Origin: Gemmatimonadota bacterium
GTDB taxonomy: Bacteria > Gemmatimonadota > Gemmatimonadetes > Longimicrobiales > Gaopeijiaceae
DNA length: 64,000 bases
Direction: 5' to 3'
Assembly (NCBI GenBank): GCA_030428885.1
Contig: JAUIEJ010000007.1
Span: 248,001-312,000 of the forward strand
This document shows, one piece after another, positions 26,946 through 34,792 of the stretch. The translations under genes and the position numbers were made by a program. The notes beneath the pieces are model-generated. The model was given only the letters and a program-made list of their open reading frames with translations. It was not told where the DNA came from and did not search any database. The stretch's first letter is position 1, and each line of letters starts with the position of its first letter.

Positions 26946-27355
26946 GCCTCTTCGTCGATACGTCGGCCTGGTACGCGGCGGCCGACTCCGACGACGTGAG
27001 CAATGCACGCGCTCGCGAGATCCTCGGTACCGGAGAGGCGCTGGTCACCAGCGACCACGTGCTGCTCGAAACCTGGACGCTCCTGAGGTGGCGCATCGGG
27101 CGCGTTGCCGCCGACCGGTTCTGGTCCGGCGTTCGAGCCGGCGCCGCACACCTCGAGATGGTTGGTCGCGCCGATCTGGAGGCGGGCTGGATCATCGCCG
27201 GCGCTTTTCCGGACCAGGACTTCTCCCTGACGGATCGCACCAGCTTCGCCTTGATGGAGCGACTGGGTCTCAGGCGAGTGGCGACGTTCGACGCGGACTT
27301 CTCCGTCTATCGGTACGGCCCCGGGAGGAAGCGCGCCTTCGAGGTGGTGCGGTAG
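26942..27355 (+). CDS. vapC: VapC toxin, PIN-domain RNase
   Basis: A 137-residue PIN-domain protein. The four acidic active-site positions are visible: FVDTSAWYA (Asp5), LLETWTLL (Glu), LTDRTSFALME (Asp) and TFDADF (Asp). PIN toxins are Mg-dependent RNases that cut tRNA or rRNA when free of antitoxin. GTG start within the vapB stop. The gene is intact and followed by a copy of intergenic repeat family A. Confidence 0.88.
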   Translation: MSLFVDTSAWYAAADSDDVSNARAREILGTGEALVTSDHVLLETWTLLRWRIGRVAADRFWSGVRAGAAHLEMVGRADLEAGWIIAGAFPDQDFSLTDRTSFALMERLGLRRVATFDADFSVYRYGPGRKRAFEVVR

Positions 27356-27472
27356 GGAGCCGCACCCGCCTTCGCCGTCCTTGACTGGATCGTGAGGGTG
27401 CCCGTCGAGCCCTCCATCGGGCCCGGGTCGGGGTCCGCTCCCTGAGCGGCCCTGCATCTGGAGATGAGAACG

Positions 27473-27527
27473 GGCCGGGCAGGCCGACGTTTCCGCGGGA
27501 ACGGGGGGCGCCGACCGGGCGCAATGG
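27473..27527. repeat. Palindromic intergenic repeat, family A copy 1
   Basis: About 55 bases shared with 30053-30107 and, less completely, 33855-33900. The centre CGTTTCCGCGGGAACG (27488-27503) is a near-palindrome, preceded by GGCCGGGCAGGC and followed by GGGCGCCGACCGGGC. It lies in the 267-base gap between the convergent vapC and serine hydrolase genes, where no other feature is seen. Confidence 0.65.
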
Positions 27528-27622
27528 GCGCTGCCCCGGGCTTTCGAGGCGCAACATGCCGCCTTCCGGGGGGACCTTTCCTCCCTCTGGACGCGGCGCA
27601 GGAGGCGCTCCGGTCGGCGACG

Positions 27623-29215
27623 TCACCTCCCCTCGGGCGCCAGCCGGGCCTGCGCCTGCTGGATCCGGGGCTCCGTCTCCGGGGAGAGGGTGAAGGCCAC
27701 CTCCACGTCGCGGAGGGTGCCGTGGAGCGTGACGATCCCCCGCAGCCGGTTCTGGGGCCGCAGTTCACCGATCTCCGTGATCGATCCCGCCTCTGCGAAG
27801 AGCTCGGTGAAGCGGTCCCTTAGGTCGCCCACCCGCTCGTCCATGAAGAAGTTGTCGGCGAAGAGCGCCGTGTCGGCCTCCGCCCCTTCCCACGACGGCA
27901 GGTACGCCACCAGTCGCTGCATCCGATCCGCCAACACCGGCGACGGCGAGAGGGCCCGAGGCTCGAGCCCCGCTCCCGACACCAGGGAGTCCAGCACCGC
28001 CAGGGTGACCCCGCTGGTCCCGGCGTAGGTCCGGTTGTCGAAGGCGAAGACCGCGATCCCGTAGTCGGGCATCATGACCCAGTTGCTGCCGAAGCCCGGC
28101 AGCCCTCCGCTGTGCGCCACCAGAACCCGGCCGTCGCAGTCCCGAGTCCAGCTCAGGCCGAAGGCGTAGAACCGGACGATCCCGCACTCCCGTCCGTCGG
28201 GGTAGCGGTAGCCCGGCTGGAGCGAGGAAAAGGTGGCGGGCTGGTGCATCTCCCGAAGGGAACTGCGCCGGAGGGGGCCCTCGTCCAGACCGTCCCGGGG
28301 GGGCCAGGCCGACAGGTGAAGTGCGGCGTAGGCGGCGAAGTCCTCGATCGAAGTGATGAGCCCGCCCATGGCCCCGAACGCGCCGTGGTGCTCGTGGGGC
28401 ACCTGCACCCAGACGCCGTCGGCCCGGTCGTAGCCCCGCGCGAGACGCTCGGAGGGCGCGTCCTCGAACTCCCAGACGGTGGCATCCATGCCCAGAGGTT
28501 CGAAGACGTGGCGTCGCATGTACTCCTGGAACCCCATCCCCGACACCCGCTGGACGATCTGCCCCAGCAGGGCGAAGCCGGTGTTGCTGTACTCGTACGC
28601 CACCCCTGGCGCGTTGGAAAACGAGATGCCGTTCTCGGCCAGCGCCAGGAGCTCCTCGTCGGTGTCGGCGAGTTGCCGGTCGCCCCAGGGATTGTCCTCG
28701 GGAAACCCCGCGGAGTGACTGAGGAGATTCCGGACCGTGATGACGGGCGCGTCGTCGGTGGGGAGGCGAAGCCCCTCCATCACCGGCAGGTAGTCCGACG
28801 CCGGCGCGTCGAGGCGCAGGAGCCCCCGGTCCCGCAACTGGAGGATCGCCAGGGCGGTGAAGCTCTTGCTCATGCTGGCGATGCGGAACAGGGACCGGGT
28901 GTCGGCCGGGACACCCCCGTCGAGATCGGCGCTGCCGAAGGCCCCGGAGAGGATCAACTCCCCGTCGAGGACGACGCCCCAGGCCAGGCCCGGCACGTCC
29001 CGTTCACGGAAGAAGTCGCCGAACATGGCCTCGGCGGTGGGGCCCAGGGCTTGGACCTTCGCTGCCCGGTCCGGGTCGGTGAAGGCCGGTGCCTCCTGGG
29101 CGGGGAGGGCGTGGGCCGCCAGGAAAAGAGCGACGACCTCGAGGATCGGCAGGCGGCGGAGTGGGGTCGCTCCGGTGGGACGACTGCGGGGGATCCAACG
29201 ATGCGCTGGCCGCAT
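27623..29215 (-). CDS. Exported class C beta-lactamase-like serine hydrolase
   Basis: A 530-residue exported protein. After a signal segment (about residues 22-38) comes the serine beta-lactamase/D-alanyl-peptidase fold: SMSK (SxxK, nucleophile Ser), YSN, and HSGG in the place of KTG. The C-terminal 130 residues form an extra beta-rich domain. Proteins of this group are esterases, peptidases or of unknown use; resistance cannot be inferred. Start at 29215 is chosen for the signal peptide; the frame runs further upstream without sensible sequence. Two relatives lie at 31085 and 48517. Confidence 0.82.
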   Translation of the reverse strand: MRPAHRWIPRSRPTGATPLRRLPILEVVALFLAAHALPAQEAPAFTDPDRAAKVQALGPTAEAMFGDFFRERDVPGLAWGVVLDGELILSGAFGSADLDGGVPADTRSLFRIASMSKSFTALAILQLRDRGLLRLDAPASDYLPVMEGLRLPTDDAPVITVRNLLSHSAGFPEDNPWGDRQLADTDEELLALAENGISFSNAPGVAYEYSNTGFALLGQIVQRVSGMGFQEYMRRHVFEPLGMDATVWEFEDAPSERLARGYDRADGVWVQVPHEHHGAFGAMGGLITSIEDFAAYAALHLSAWPPRDGLDEGPLRRSSLREMHQPATFSSLQPGYRYPDGRECGIVRFYAFGLSWTRDCDGRVLVAHSGGLPGFGSNWVMMPDYGIAVFAFDNRTYAGTSGVTLAVLDSLVSGAGLEPRALSPSPVLADRMQRLVAYLPSWEGAEADTALFADNFFMDERVGDLRDRFTELFAEAGSITEIGELRPQNRLRGIVTLHGTLRDVEVAFTLSPETEPRIQQAQARLAPEGR

Positions 29216-29311
29216 GGCACGCTCAACAGGGGTCGAGGGGGTTGGTCGGCGGACACGACGATGCCCGTCCCCGGGCAACGTAGGGTGGGGGATCGGCGGG
29301 GGGCCACCGGG

Positions 29312-29361
29312 CGATCAGGCCCGACACGCGGCCGGGTGGATCCGGCGGTGGCGTTGAGGGA
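29312..29361 (+). pseudogene. Relic of an ADOP permease 3' end
   Basis: These 50 bases resemble the last bases of the permease gene at 22201-24975. The shared stretch GGGTGGATCCGGCGG and GGCGTTGAGGGAG would encode the family end RVDPxxALRE, with one base missing in the preceding GGCGGCC run. No upstream permease sequence is present and the frame is not a gene. It looks like the remnant of a deleted or rearranged permease. Confidence 0.5.
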
Positions 29362-29472
29362 GTTCCCCCTACCTCACGAGGGGCTCTGCCCGACAGTCCT
29401 CACACCCGACCGTCGCCAGCTTAGGAGCGTGTGCACCCTCGCCCTTCCTCCACACCGATTCCGGGTTCCGGC

Positions 29473-30080
29473 ATGAGATCCTCCCAAGTGTGTCGACAGC
29501 GGACGACCCTCTCGATTGGACTGTTGATGGGGCTCTCCATCGGGATGCCGCTGGGGGCCCAACCGACGCCCCACGTCTTTGCAGGGGCTGGATCGGTGTA
29601 GGGACTCTGGACGCGGACAACCTCGAGTCCCGGACCGCTCCGGTACTGCACGCGACGGTTGGATATCGCGCCTTCCAGGTCCTCGGTATCGGGATCGAAG
29701 CCTCCCAATTCTCGAAATCGGTGGACGACCGGAGCTACAAGCTCACTCGAATCATGGGCGTCTTGAGCGTCTATCCTCCAAGCGTCGACTGGATCCACCT
29801 GAACGTCGGACTCGGCCAGTCGAAGTACTCTCTCGACATCGACGGGGGGACCATCGTCAACGAGGACCTGGGGTATCTCCTGGGGGTCGAGGGGAGCTAC
29901 GCGATCGAGGACCAGGTCACGCTGGGCCCCTTCGTGCAGTGGGCCAGGCACGACTTCGGGGTCAGGGGCCAACGCGCGGAAATGCTCCAGTTCGGAGTCG
30001 CGGCACGGCTCATCATCGGTCGTCCCTCCCGTCGAACCAGCTCGTCGAGCAGGCCGGGCAGGCTGACGTTTCCGCGGTAA
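29473..30080 (+). pseudogene. Exported outer-membrane barrel protein, probably frameshifted
   Basis: The ATG at 29473 opens a convincing signal peptide (basic start, IGLLMGLSIGMPLGA, cleavage before QPT) and then PHVFAGAGSV, but TAG follows at 29599. Another frame continues from about 29601 with GTLDADNLESR, HATVGYRAFQVLGIGIEAS and further alternating strands of a small barrel, ending at 30080. One missing base near 29599 explains the break. The last codons and the TAA stop are supplied by repeat family A copy 2, so the true C-terminus may also be lost. A start at 29490 in the second frame is possible but gives no signal peptide. Confidence 0.62.
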
Positions 30081-30107
30081 CGCGGGGCGCCAACCGGGCA
30101 GAATGGG
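30053..30107. repeat. Palindromic intergenic repeat, family A copy 2
   Basis: Close match to 27473-27527. The centre CGTTTCCGCGGTAACG (30067-30082) has 15 of 16 symmetric positions compatible with a palindrome. It lies between the 3' ends of a plus-strand and a minus-strand gene and provides the stop codon of the former. Confidence 0.65.
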
Positions 30108-30197
30108 ACCCGCCTGACCCGGGTCGAGTTCGCGGACCGGAGCGAGCACTCCTCGGCGTCGATCTGGCGGGCGGGGGCTGACCCGCCGGGGACCGCC

Positions 30198-30917
30198 TCA
30201 GAACGAGCAGGGACCGTAGTTCGTGAAGGCGTCCTGCCACCGTGCCCCTCGGGGGCCCCGAAACTCGACGGACCCCACGATCGTGCCCGTGGCCCTGCTT
30301 CTCGAGCCGATATCCAGCGACAGCCTCAACGACGGATCCGCGTCGCCGGCCCCGGGCACACGCTCGACCGTGAACCCGGCAGGCAGGTCGAGGGCAGTAT
30401 TCTCCACCGTCCAGCCGTCGGCGAGCCGCCGCTGCCCCGACTCGACCACGCCACCGCCGTCGCAGAAGGCCTGGAACGGGGCGATCATGCTCCAGGACCC
30501 GGAGCAGCGCACGGGGGGACCCATGAGCCGATAGGTCTGGGTCCGGGTCCCGGCGTGAGTGAGCCGTACGCCGGCGTCGATGCGCCCCGCCTCCCCCCTC
30601 GCGAACCAGCCGCCCTCGATGGCAGAGACGCCGGATCCCAGGTTGTACTCGAGTTCATGGATGAGGACGGAGGGGGTCGGCCCGCCGTGAGCCATGGCCA
30701 CGGTGGTGAGCACCTTCCGGTCGATCTGGACGACGTGGTCCTCGATCGACGTGCAGTAGCCCTTGGAGTGCGCCTCCTGGACGACGTCCTCCCAGGCCGC
30801 CGTGTAGGTTCGCACCATGGGTGTCGCCGGCCGGCGACTCCTCACCTGGCTCTCCGCCGGAGTCGCCTGGCTGAGTACGACGAGTACCGTCGACGCGAGG
30901 GTGAGAGTCCGGAGCAT
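30198..30917 (-). CDS. Exported hypothetical protein
   Basis: A 239-residue protein with a clear signal peptide (LRTLTLASTVLVVLSQATPAES). The mature part is mostly beta strands and has several Cys, including CTSIEDHVVQ, PPVRCSGSW, QAFCDGG and the terminal NYGPCSF, which could make disulfides in the periplasm. No family was recognised. The start at 30917 has an excellent AGGAGGT four bases upstream. It is monocistronic between a broken barrel gene and a divergent hydrolase gene. Confidence 0.7.
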   Translation of the reverse strand: MLRTLTLASTVLVVLSQATPAESQVRSRRPATPMVRTYTAAWEDVVQEAHSKGYCTSIEDHVVQIDRKVLTTVAMAHGGPTPSVLIHELEYNLGSGVSAIEGGWFARGEAGRIDAGVRLTHAGTRTQTYRLMGPPVRCSGSWSMIAPFQAFCDGGGVVESGQRRLADGWTVENTALDLPAGFTVERVPGAGDADPSLRLSLDIGSRSRATGTIVGSVEFRGPRGARWQDAFTNYGPCSF

Positions 30918-31084
30918 GGCGACCTCCTGAGGTCTCGGGGGTGTCGATGGGCTTCGAGAGCCGATTCAACCGAACAGCGAGACTTCCCGCGCTCCGGGCT
31001 CATCCGGGGCCGCCAGAACTGCCCGCCAGCTCGGTCCGTTCGAGGCCGCCTGGGAGCAGGGCCGGCATACCCATACCTTCGGAG

Positions 31085-32524
31085 ATGATCCAGACACTCC
31101 CCGGTGCGTTGAGCATGGGCCTTCTCCTGCTCGGGCCACCTCTGATGGCCCTGAGCCCGCAGGAGAGTTATCAGGCTGCGGCCGAACAGCGGCTCGAAGA
31201 GCTCGGTGCGCCCGACATGCCGGGCGTGGCCTATGCGATCGTCGACCGCGGTGAAGTCGTCGAGGTCGGCGCGACGGGCGTCACGCGGCTCGGAACCGAT
31301 GAGCCGGTCACCCCGGACACCCCGTTCCTCCTCGGCTCGATTTCGAAGAGCTTCACAGCCCTGGCCGTGGTACAGCTCGCCGAGGCCGGCAGGCTGTCTC
31401 TCGACGAGCCGATCTCCCGGCACCTGCCCGCGTTCGCGAACCGGTCTTCCGGGGCGATCACCATCCGTCAGCTACTCAGCCACACGAGTGGGTACTCCAC
31501 GTACCAGGGACTCGTTTCCGGGACCGACGGATCGGCGACCGAGGGCCCCATCGCGCGGCGCGCGGCCTGGCTGGCCACGGTGGAGCCGGCCCACGGACCG
31601 GGTGAGGTCTGGGAGTATTCCAATGCGAACTACCAGGTCCTGGGTCGGCTGATCGAGGTGGTCGGTGGGCAGCCGTATCCCGACTATGTCGAGACCCACA
31701 TCCTGGACCCGCTGGGAATGGACCGTGCCTTCGTGGCCGACGGGGAGATCCATCCCGACATGGCCACCGGGCACGTGCCCTGGTTCGGGACCCAACGCCC
31801 CCTCGCACCACACCGGACGGATCTCGGATCGGCCCCCCAGGGCGGCATCGTCGCGAGCGCGAGCGACGTGGCGCGGTTCATGGCGATGATGATGAATGGC
31901 GAGACCGACATCGTCAGCGCTCGTGCGAAGGCGGAGATGCTGGCGCCGGCCGGCGAGGTCGCTCCCCACTACGGCCTCGGATGGTTCCTGGACCGGGAGC
32001 ACGACACGGCCTGGCACTCGGGCTCGAGCCCGGGCGTCGAGACGCTGCTGACCTTGATGCCGTCGGAGCAGAGGGGTGTCGTCGTGCTCGTCAATGCCGG
32101 CAGCGGGATCGGGTTCGGGGAGACGGCTCCGCTGCGAGAGGGCCTCACCGCCGGCGCCCTCGGCCTCGACTACGACGGCCCGCCGAGCCGCTGGGGGCAG
32201 AAGGCGACATTCCTGTCGTTGGCCCTGCTCCCCCTCGCGTTTCTGCTGAGCATCGCGTGGGCATGGGGCCATCGGGGCGAGCTGCGGGCGAAGTCCGGGG
32301 TCATGGGTACCTTCAGCCTGTGGTTCCCGCTCGCCACGACCCTCGGCGCAGCATGGGTCCTGGTCTACCTCGTCCCACGCCTGTTCGGGGTGCCCCTGTC
32401 GACCCTCCGCGTCTTCCAGCCGGATCTGGCGCTGGCGATGATCGCCAGCGCCATCACCGGCGTCCTCTGGGCGGTGTCCAGGCTGGGCCTGGCGTACACG
32501 GGAAACCGCCCCTCGCCCCACTAG
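31085..32524 (+). CDS. Class C beta-lactamase-like hydrolase with C-terminal membrane domain
   Basis: A 479-residue protein. A signal segment (MGLLLLGPPLMALS) is followed by the serine hydrolase fold with SISKSFTAL (SxxK), YSNANY (YxN) and WHSGSSPG. From about residue 375 four hydrophobic segments (LSLALLPLAFLLSIAWAW, FPLATTLGAAWVLVYLV, LALAMIASAITGVLWAV among them) form a membrane domain. This two-part layout occurs in FmtA/CubicO-like proteins that act on the cell envelope. Substrate unknown. The second in-frame ATG at 31115 is an alternative start. Confidence 0.8.
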   Translation: MIQTLPGALSMGLLLLGPPLMALSPQESYQAAAEQRLEELGAPDMPGVAYAIVDRGEVVEVGATGVTRLGTDEPVTPDTPFLLGSISKSFTALAVVQLAEAGRLSLDEPISRHLPAFANRSSGAITIRQLLSHTSGYSTYQGLVSGTDGSATEGPIARRAAWLATVEPAHGPGEVWEYSNANYQVLGRLIEVVGGQPYPDYVETHILDPLGMDRAFVADGEIHPDMATGHVPWFGTQRPLAPHRTDLGSAPQGGIVASASDVARFMAMMMNGETDIVSARAKAEMLAPAGEVAPHYGLGWFLDREHDTAWHSGSSPGVETLLTLMPSEQRGVVVLVNAGSGIGFGETAPLREGLTAGALGLDYDGPPSRWGQKATFLSLALLPLAFLLSIAWAWGHRGELRAKSGVMGTFSLWFPLATTLGAAWVLVYLVPRLFGVPLSTLRVFQPDLALAMIASAITGVLWAVSRLGLAYTGNRPSPH

Positions 32525-32820
32525 AACCTCCACTCCATCGCTCCGAAGCCGAGGCGCGCACGATCGAGAGCCTGCACCACCCCGGCAACGTGAAGCTGCA
32601 CACTCGGCTGCTCGCGGTCCTGGTTCTCCGCTTCGCTCCCGTGGTTGCCCAACTCGTGGAGGAGGGGTGTGACCAGGGCCGAGCCGGGGTCGATTACCTT
32701 CCTGTGATCTGGCTGGACGACCACGGCAGGTCCATTCTTTCCCCTTCAAGACCCGGAAGGGGTGCCCTGCGCCGAGCGTTCCTGGTGGCTGAGGGCGGGG
32801 AACAACCAAGGGAGTCGAGA
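32525..32820. other. Gene-free gap between hydrolase and nitrilase
   Basis: About 296 bases. The frame of the nitrilase stays open through it and reads LHTRLLAVLVLRFAPVVA, which mimics a signal segment, but the rest is not protein-like and the nitrilase domain begins cleanly at 32821. No hairpin or repeat of note was seen. Confidence 0.4.
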
Positions 32821-33819
32821 ATGACCCGACCTGATTCGTTCAGAATCGCGGCCGTGCAGGCGGCCCCCGTGTTCCTCGACCTGGGGGCCACCGTCGAGAA
32901 GGCCTGTGACTTGATTCGACAGGCTGCTCACGGCGGGGCCCACCTGGTCGCCTTCCCCGAGGCGTTCATCTCGGGCTACCCGGTCTGGGTGTGGTTCATC
33001 CCCCCGGGCAAGACCCATCCCCTCAGGGAGCTGTACACGCGCCTCCACCGGAGCGCGATCTCCATCCCGGGCCCGGAGATCGACCGCCTCCGCGCGGTGG
33101 CGGCCGAGGCCGGTGTGGCCGTCGTGGTAGGGGTCAACGAGCGAAACTCGGAGGCGAGCGACTCGACGCTCTACAACACCCTCGTGTACATCGGGGCCGA
33201 TGGCCAACTCCTCGGCCGACACAGGAAGTTCGTGCCGACCGCGGGCGAGCGTCTCGTATGGGGGCAGGGAGACGGCAGTGATCTGGAGGTGTACTCGCTG
33301 CCCTTCGCGCGGGTCGGCGGACTGCTGTGCTGGGAGAACTACATGCCTCTGGCGCGCTACACCCTGACCGCCTGGGGAGAAGAGGTGCACATCGCCCCGA
33401 CCTGGGATCGCGGCGAGCCGTGGATCTCCTCCATGCGGCACATCGCCAAAGAGGGTCGCTCCTTCGTCGTCGGCGTATGCCAGGCCTTTCACATCGACGA
33501 CGTGCCCGACGAACTCGCCTTCAAGGCCGACTATCTGGGCGCCATGGATGGATGGATCAATCCAGGCCTGAGCGTGATCGTCGATCCGGACGGCAAGATC
33601 GTCGCGGGACCGCTGGAAGGAGAGGAGGGCATCCTCTACGCCGACGTGCGGGCGGAACAGCTCATCGGCCCCCGATGGCAGCTCGACTCGGCCGGGCACT
33701 ACGCCCGCCCGGACGTCTTCGAACTGCGCTTCCATCGGCGTCCCGCTCCGGTGATCCAGGTGATCGACGGAGGAGAAGACGACGAACGGCCTCCGAGGGA
33801 GGAGGGAACGGCTGGGTGA
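32821..33819 (+). CDS. Nitrilase (carbon-nitrogen hydrolase)
   Basis: A 332-residue cytoplasmic enzyme with the complete Glu-Lys-Cys triad: Glu47 in AFPEAFISGYP, Lys136 in RKFVPTAGERLVWGQGDG, and Cys170 in GGLLCWENYMPLAR. The CWENYMPLAR phrase and length are typical of true nitrilases (nitrile to carboxylic acid and ammonia) or close relatives such as cyanide hydratase, rather than amidases. The start has GGGAG six bases upstream. It stands alone, between a membrane hydrolase and a copy of repeat family A, so its natural substrate is not hinted by neighbours. Confidence 0.9.
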   Translation: MTRPDSFRIAAVQAAPVFLDLGATVEKACDLIRQAAHGGAHLVAFPEAFISGYPVWVWFIPPGKTHPLRELYTRLHRSAISIPGPEIDRLRAVAAEAGVAVVVGVNERNSEASDSTLYNTLVYIGADGQLLGRHRKFVPTAGERLVWGQGDGSDLEVYSLPFARVGGLLCWENYMPLARYTLTAWGEEVHIAPTWDRGEPWISSMRHIAKEGRSFVVGVCQAFHIDDVPDELAFKADYLGAMDGWINPGLSVIVDPDGKIVAGPLEGEEGILYADVRAEQLIGPRWQLDSAGHYARPDVFELRFHRRPAPVIQVIDGGEDDERPPREEGTAG

Positions 33820-33854
33820 CCTCCGGGCGCGGGCCCGGGCGCGCCTCCCCAACC

Positions 33855-33900
33855 CGCTGGACGTTACCGCGGTAACGCGGGGCGCCGACCGGGTGGAATC
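33855..33900. repeat. Palindromic intergenic repeat, family A copy 3
   Basis: The centre CGTTACCGCGGTAACG (33862-33877) is a perfect 16-base palindrome, followed by CGGGGCGCCGACCGGG as in the other copies. The left flank found in copies 1 and 2 is missing. It lies 35 bases after the nitrilase gene. Confidence 0.65.
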
Positions 33901-33997
33901 GGCGGCAACGATCTGGCACAACCACCGGGGGCGGGTTCATTCTTGATAGTCCACCCCCGCCACTCCCTGTGTCGCCCATTCGCCCGGAAGGAGTTCC

Positions 33998-34777
33998 ATG
34001 AACTCTCGCCCCCTGTCGTGCCTGCTTGCCGCGGCCCTTCTGCCCGCCGCCGCCGCCGCCCAGCAGTCCCTTCCCCTCGGCTCGACCACCGCCGGCAGCC
34101 TGATGTCGGAGATGCCGGCCGAGTACACCGTGGAACTCGACGGCCCGGGCTTTCTCGCCGTCATCGTGCGCGCCGACAGCCCCGACGACGACCTGGTGCT
34201 GCTCGTGACCGACGACGAGGGTCAGGTGCTGCCGTCGGCCCGGAGTGACTCCGATCTGAACGGCCAGATGGGTGCCGAGCAGTTGCTCGTGCAGATCCCC
34301 TGGGCCGGCACCTACGGAGTGGTGGTGGAGCAGTACTACTCGAGTGGAGCCGTGAGCTTCCAGGTAGGGGCGAGCTTCCTGGCCAGTCCCCTGGCCGAGG
34401 CCGAACCCGATCTCGACGGGAAGCCCAGCGGAGCCATCGCCCTCGCCGTGGACGAAACCCACGACGACTCCATCGACCCGGCCAACGGCGATGGCTGGGA
34501 CTGGTACGCCATCACCGCCGAGACGGCGGGCGTGCTCACGATTCTCACCCGCTCCGTGGACGACATGGGGGGCGATCTGAGAATGGACCTCTACCGCGCC
34601 GACGACCTGCGCGAGCCTGAAGAGGGGTCGGATCAGGACCAGAGCGGAGTAATGACGAACGAGTCGGTCACGGTGGACGTGGCCGCGGGTGAAACGGTCT
34701 ACGTGAAGGTGGCGCCGGCGTTCGCGGGGAACGGCGCGGTGGCCTACCGCATCGCCTCGGGCGTGATCGGAGGCTGA
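33998..34777 (+). CDS. Exported protein with two PPC-like beta domains
   Basis: A 259-residue exported protein; signal peptide residues 1-22 ending AAAAAQQ. Two similar beta-sandwich units follow, about residues 30-125 and 140-255, each with the prepeptidase C-terminal (PPC) style: a Gly-rich exposed loop, then YTVELDGPGFLAVIV or DWYAITAETAGVLTILT, and AGTYGVVVEQYY or AGETVYVKVAPAF near the end. PPC domains usually help secretion or surface display. AAGGAG precedes the ATG. The next gene starts 16 bases after the stop, so the two are co-transcribed. Confidence 0.65.
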   Translation: MNSRPLSCLLAAALLPAAAAAQQSLPLGSTTAGSLMSEMPAEYTVELDGPGFLAVIVRADSPDDDLVLLVTDDEGQVLPSARSDSDLNGQMGAEQLLVQIPWAGTYGVVVEQYYSSGAVSFQVGASFLASPLAEAEPDLDGKPSGAIALAVDETHDDSIDPANGDGWDWYAITAETAGVLTILTRSVDDMGGDLRMDLYRADDLREPEEGSDQDQSGVMTNESVTVDVAAGETVYVKVAPAFAGNGAVAYRIASGVIGG

Positions 34778-34792
34778 CAAAGGGAGGACCGC

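Noticed and set aside
32521-32724. Small minus-strand frame between hydrolase and nitrilase
   Set aside because: No start signal, no motif and no conserved-looking composition; the region is better described as a gene-free gap.
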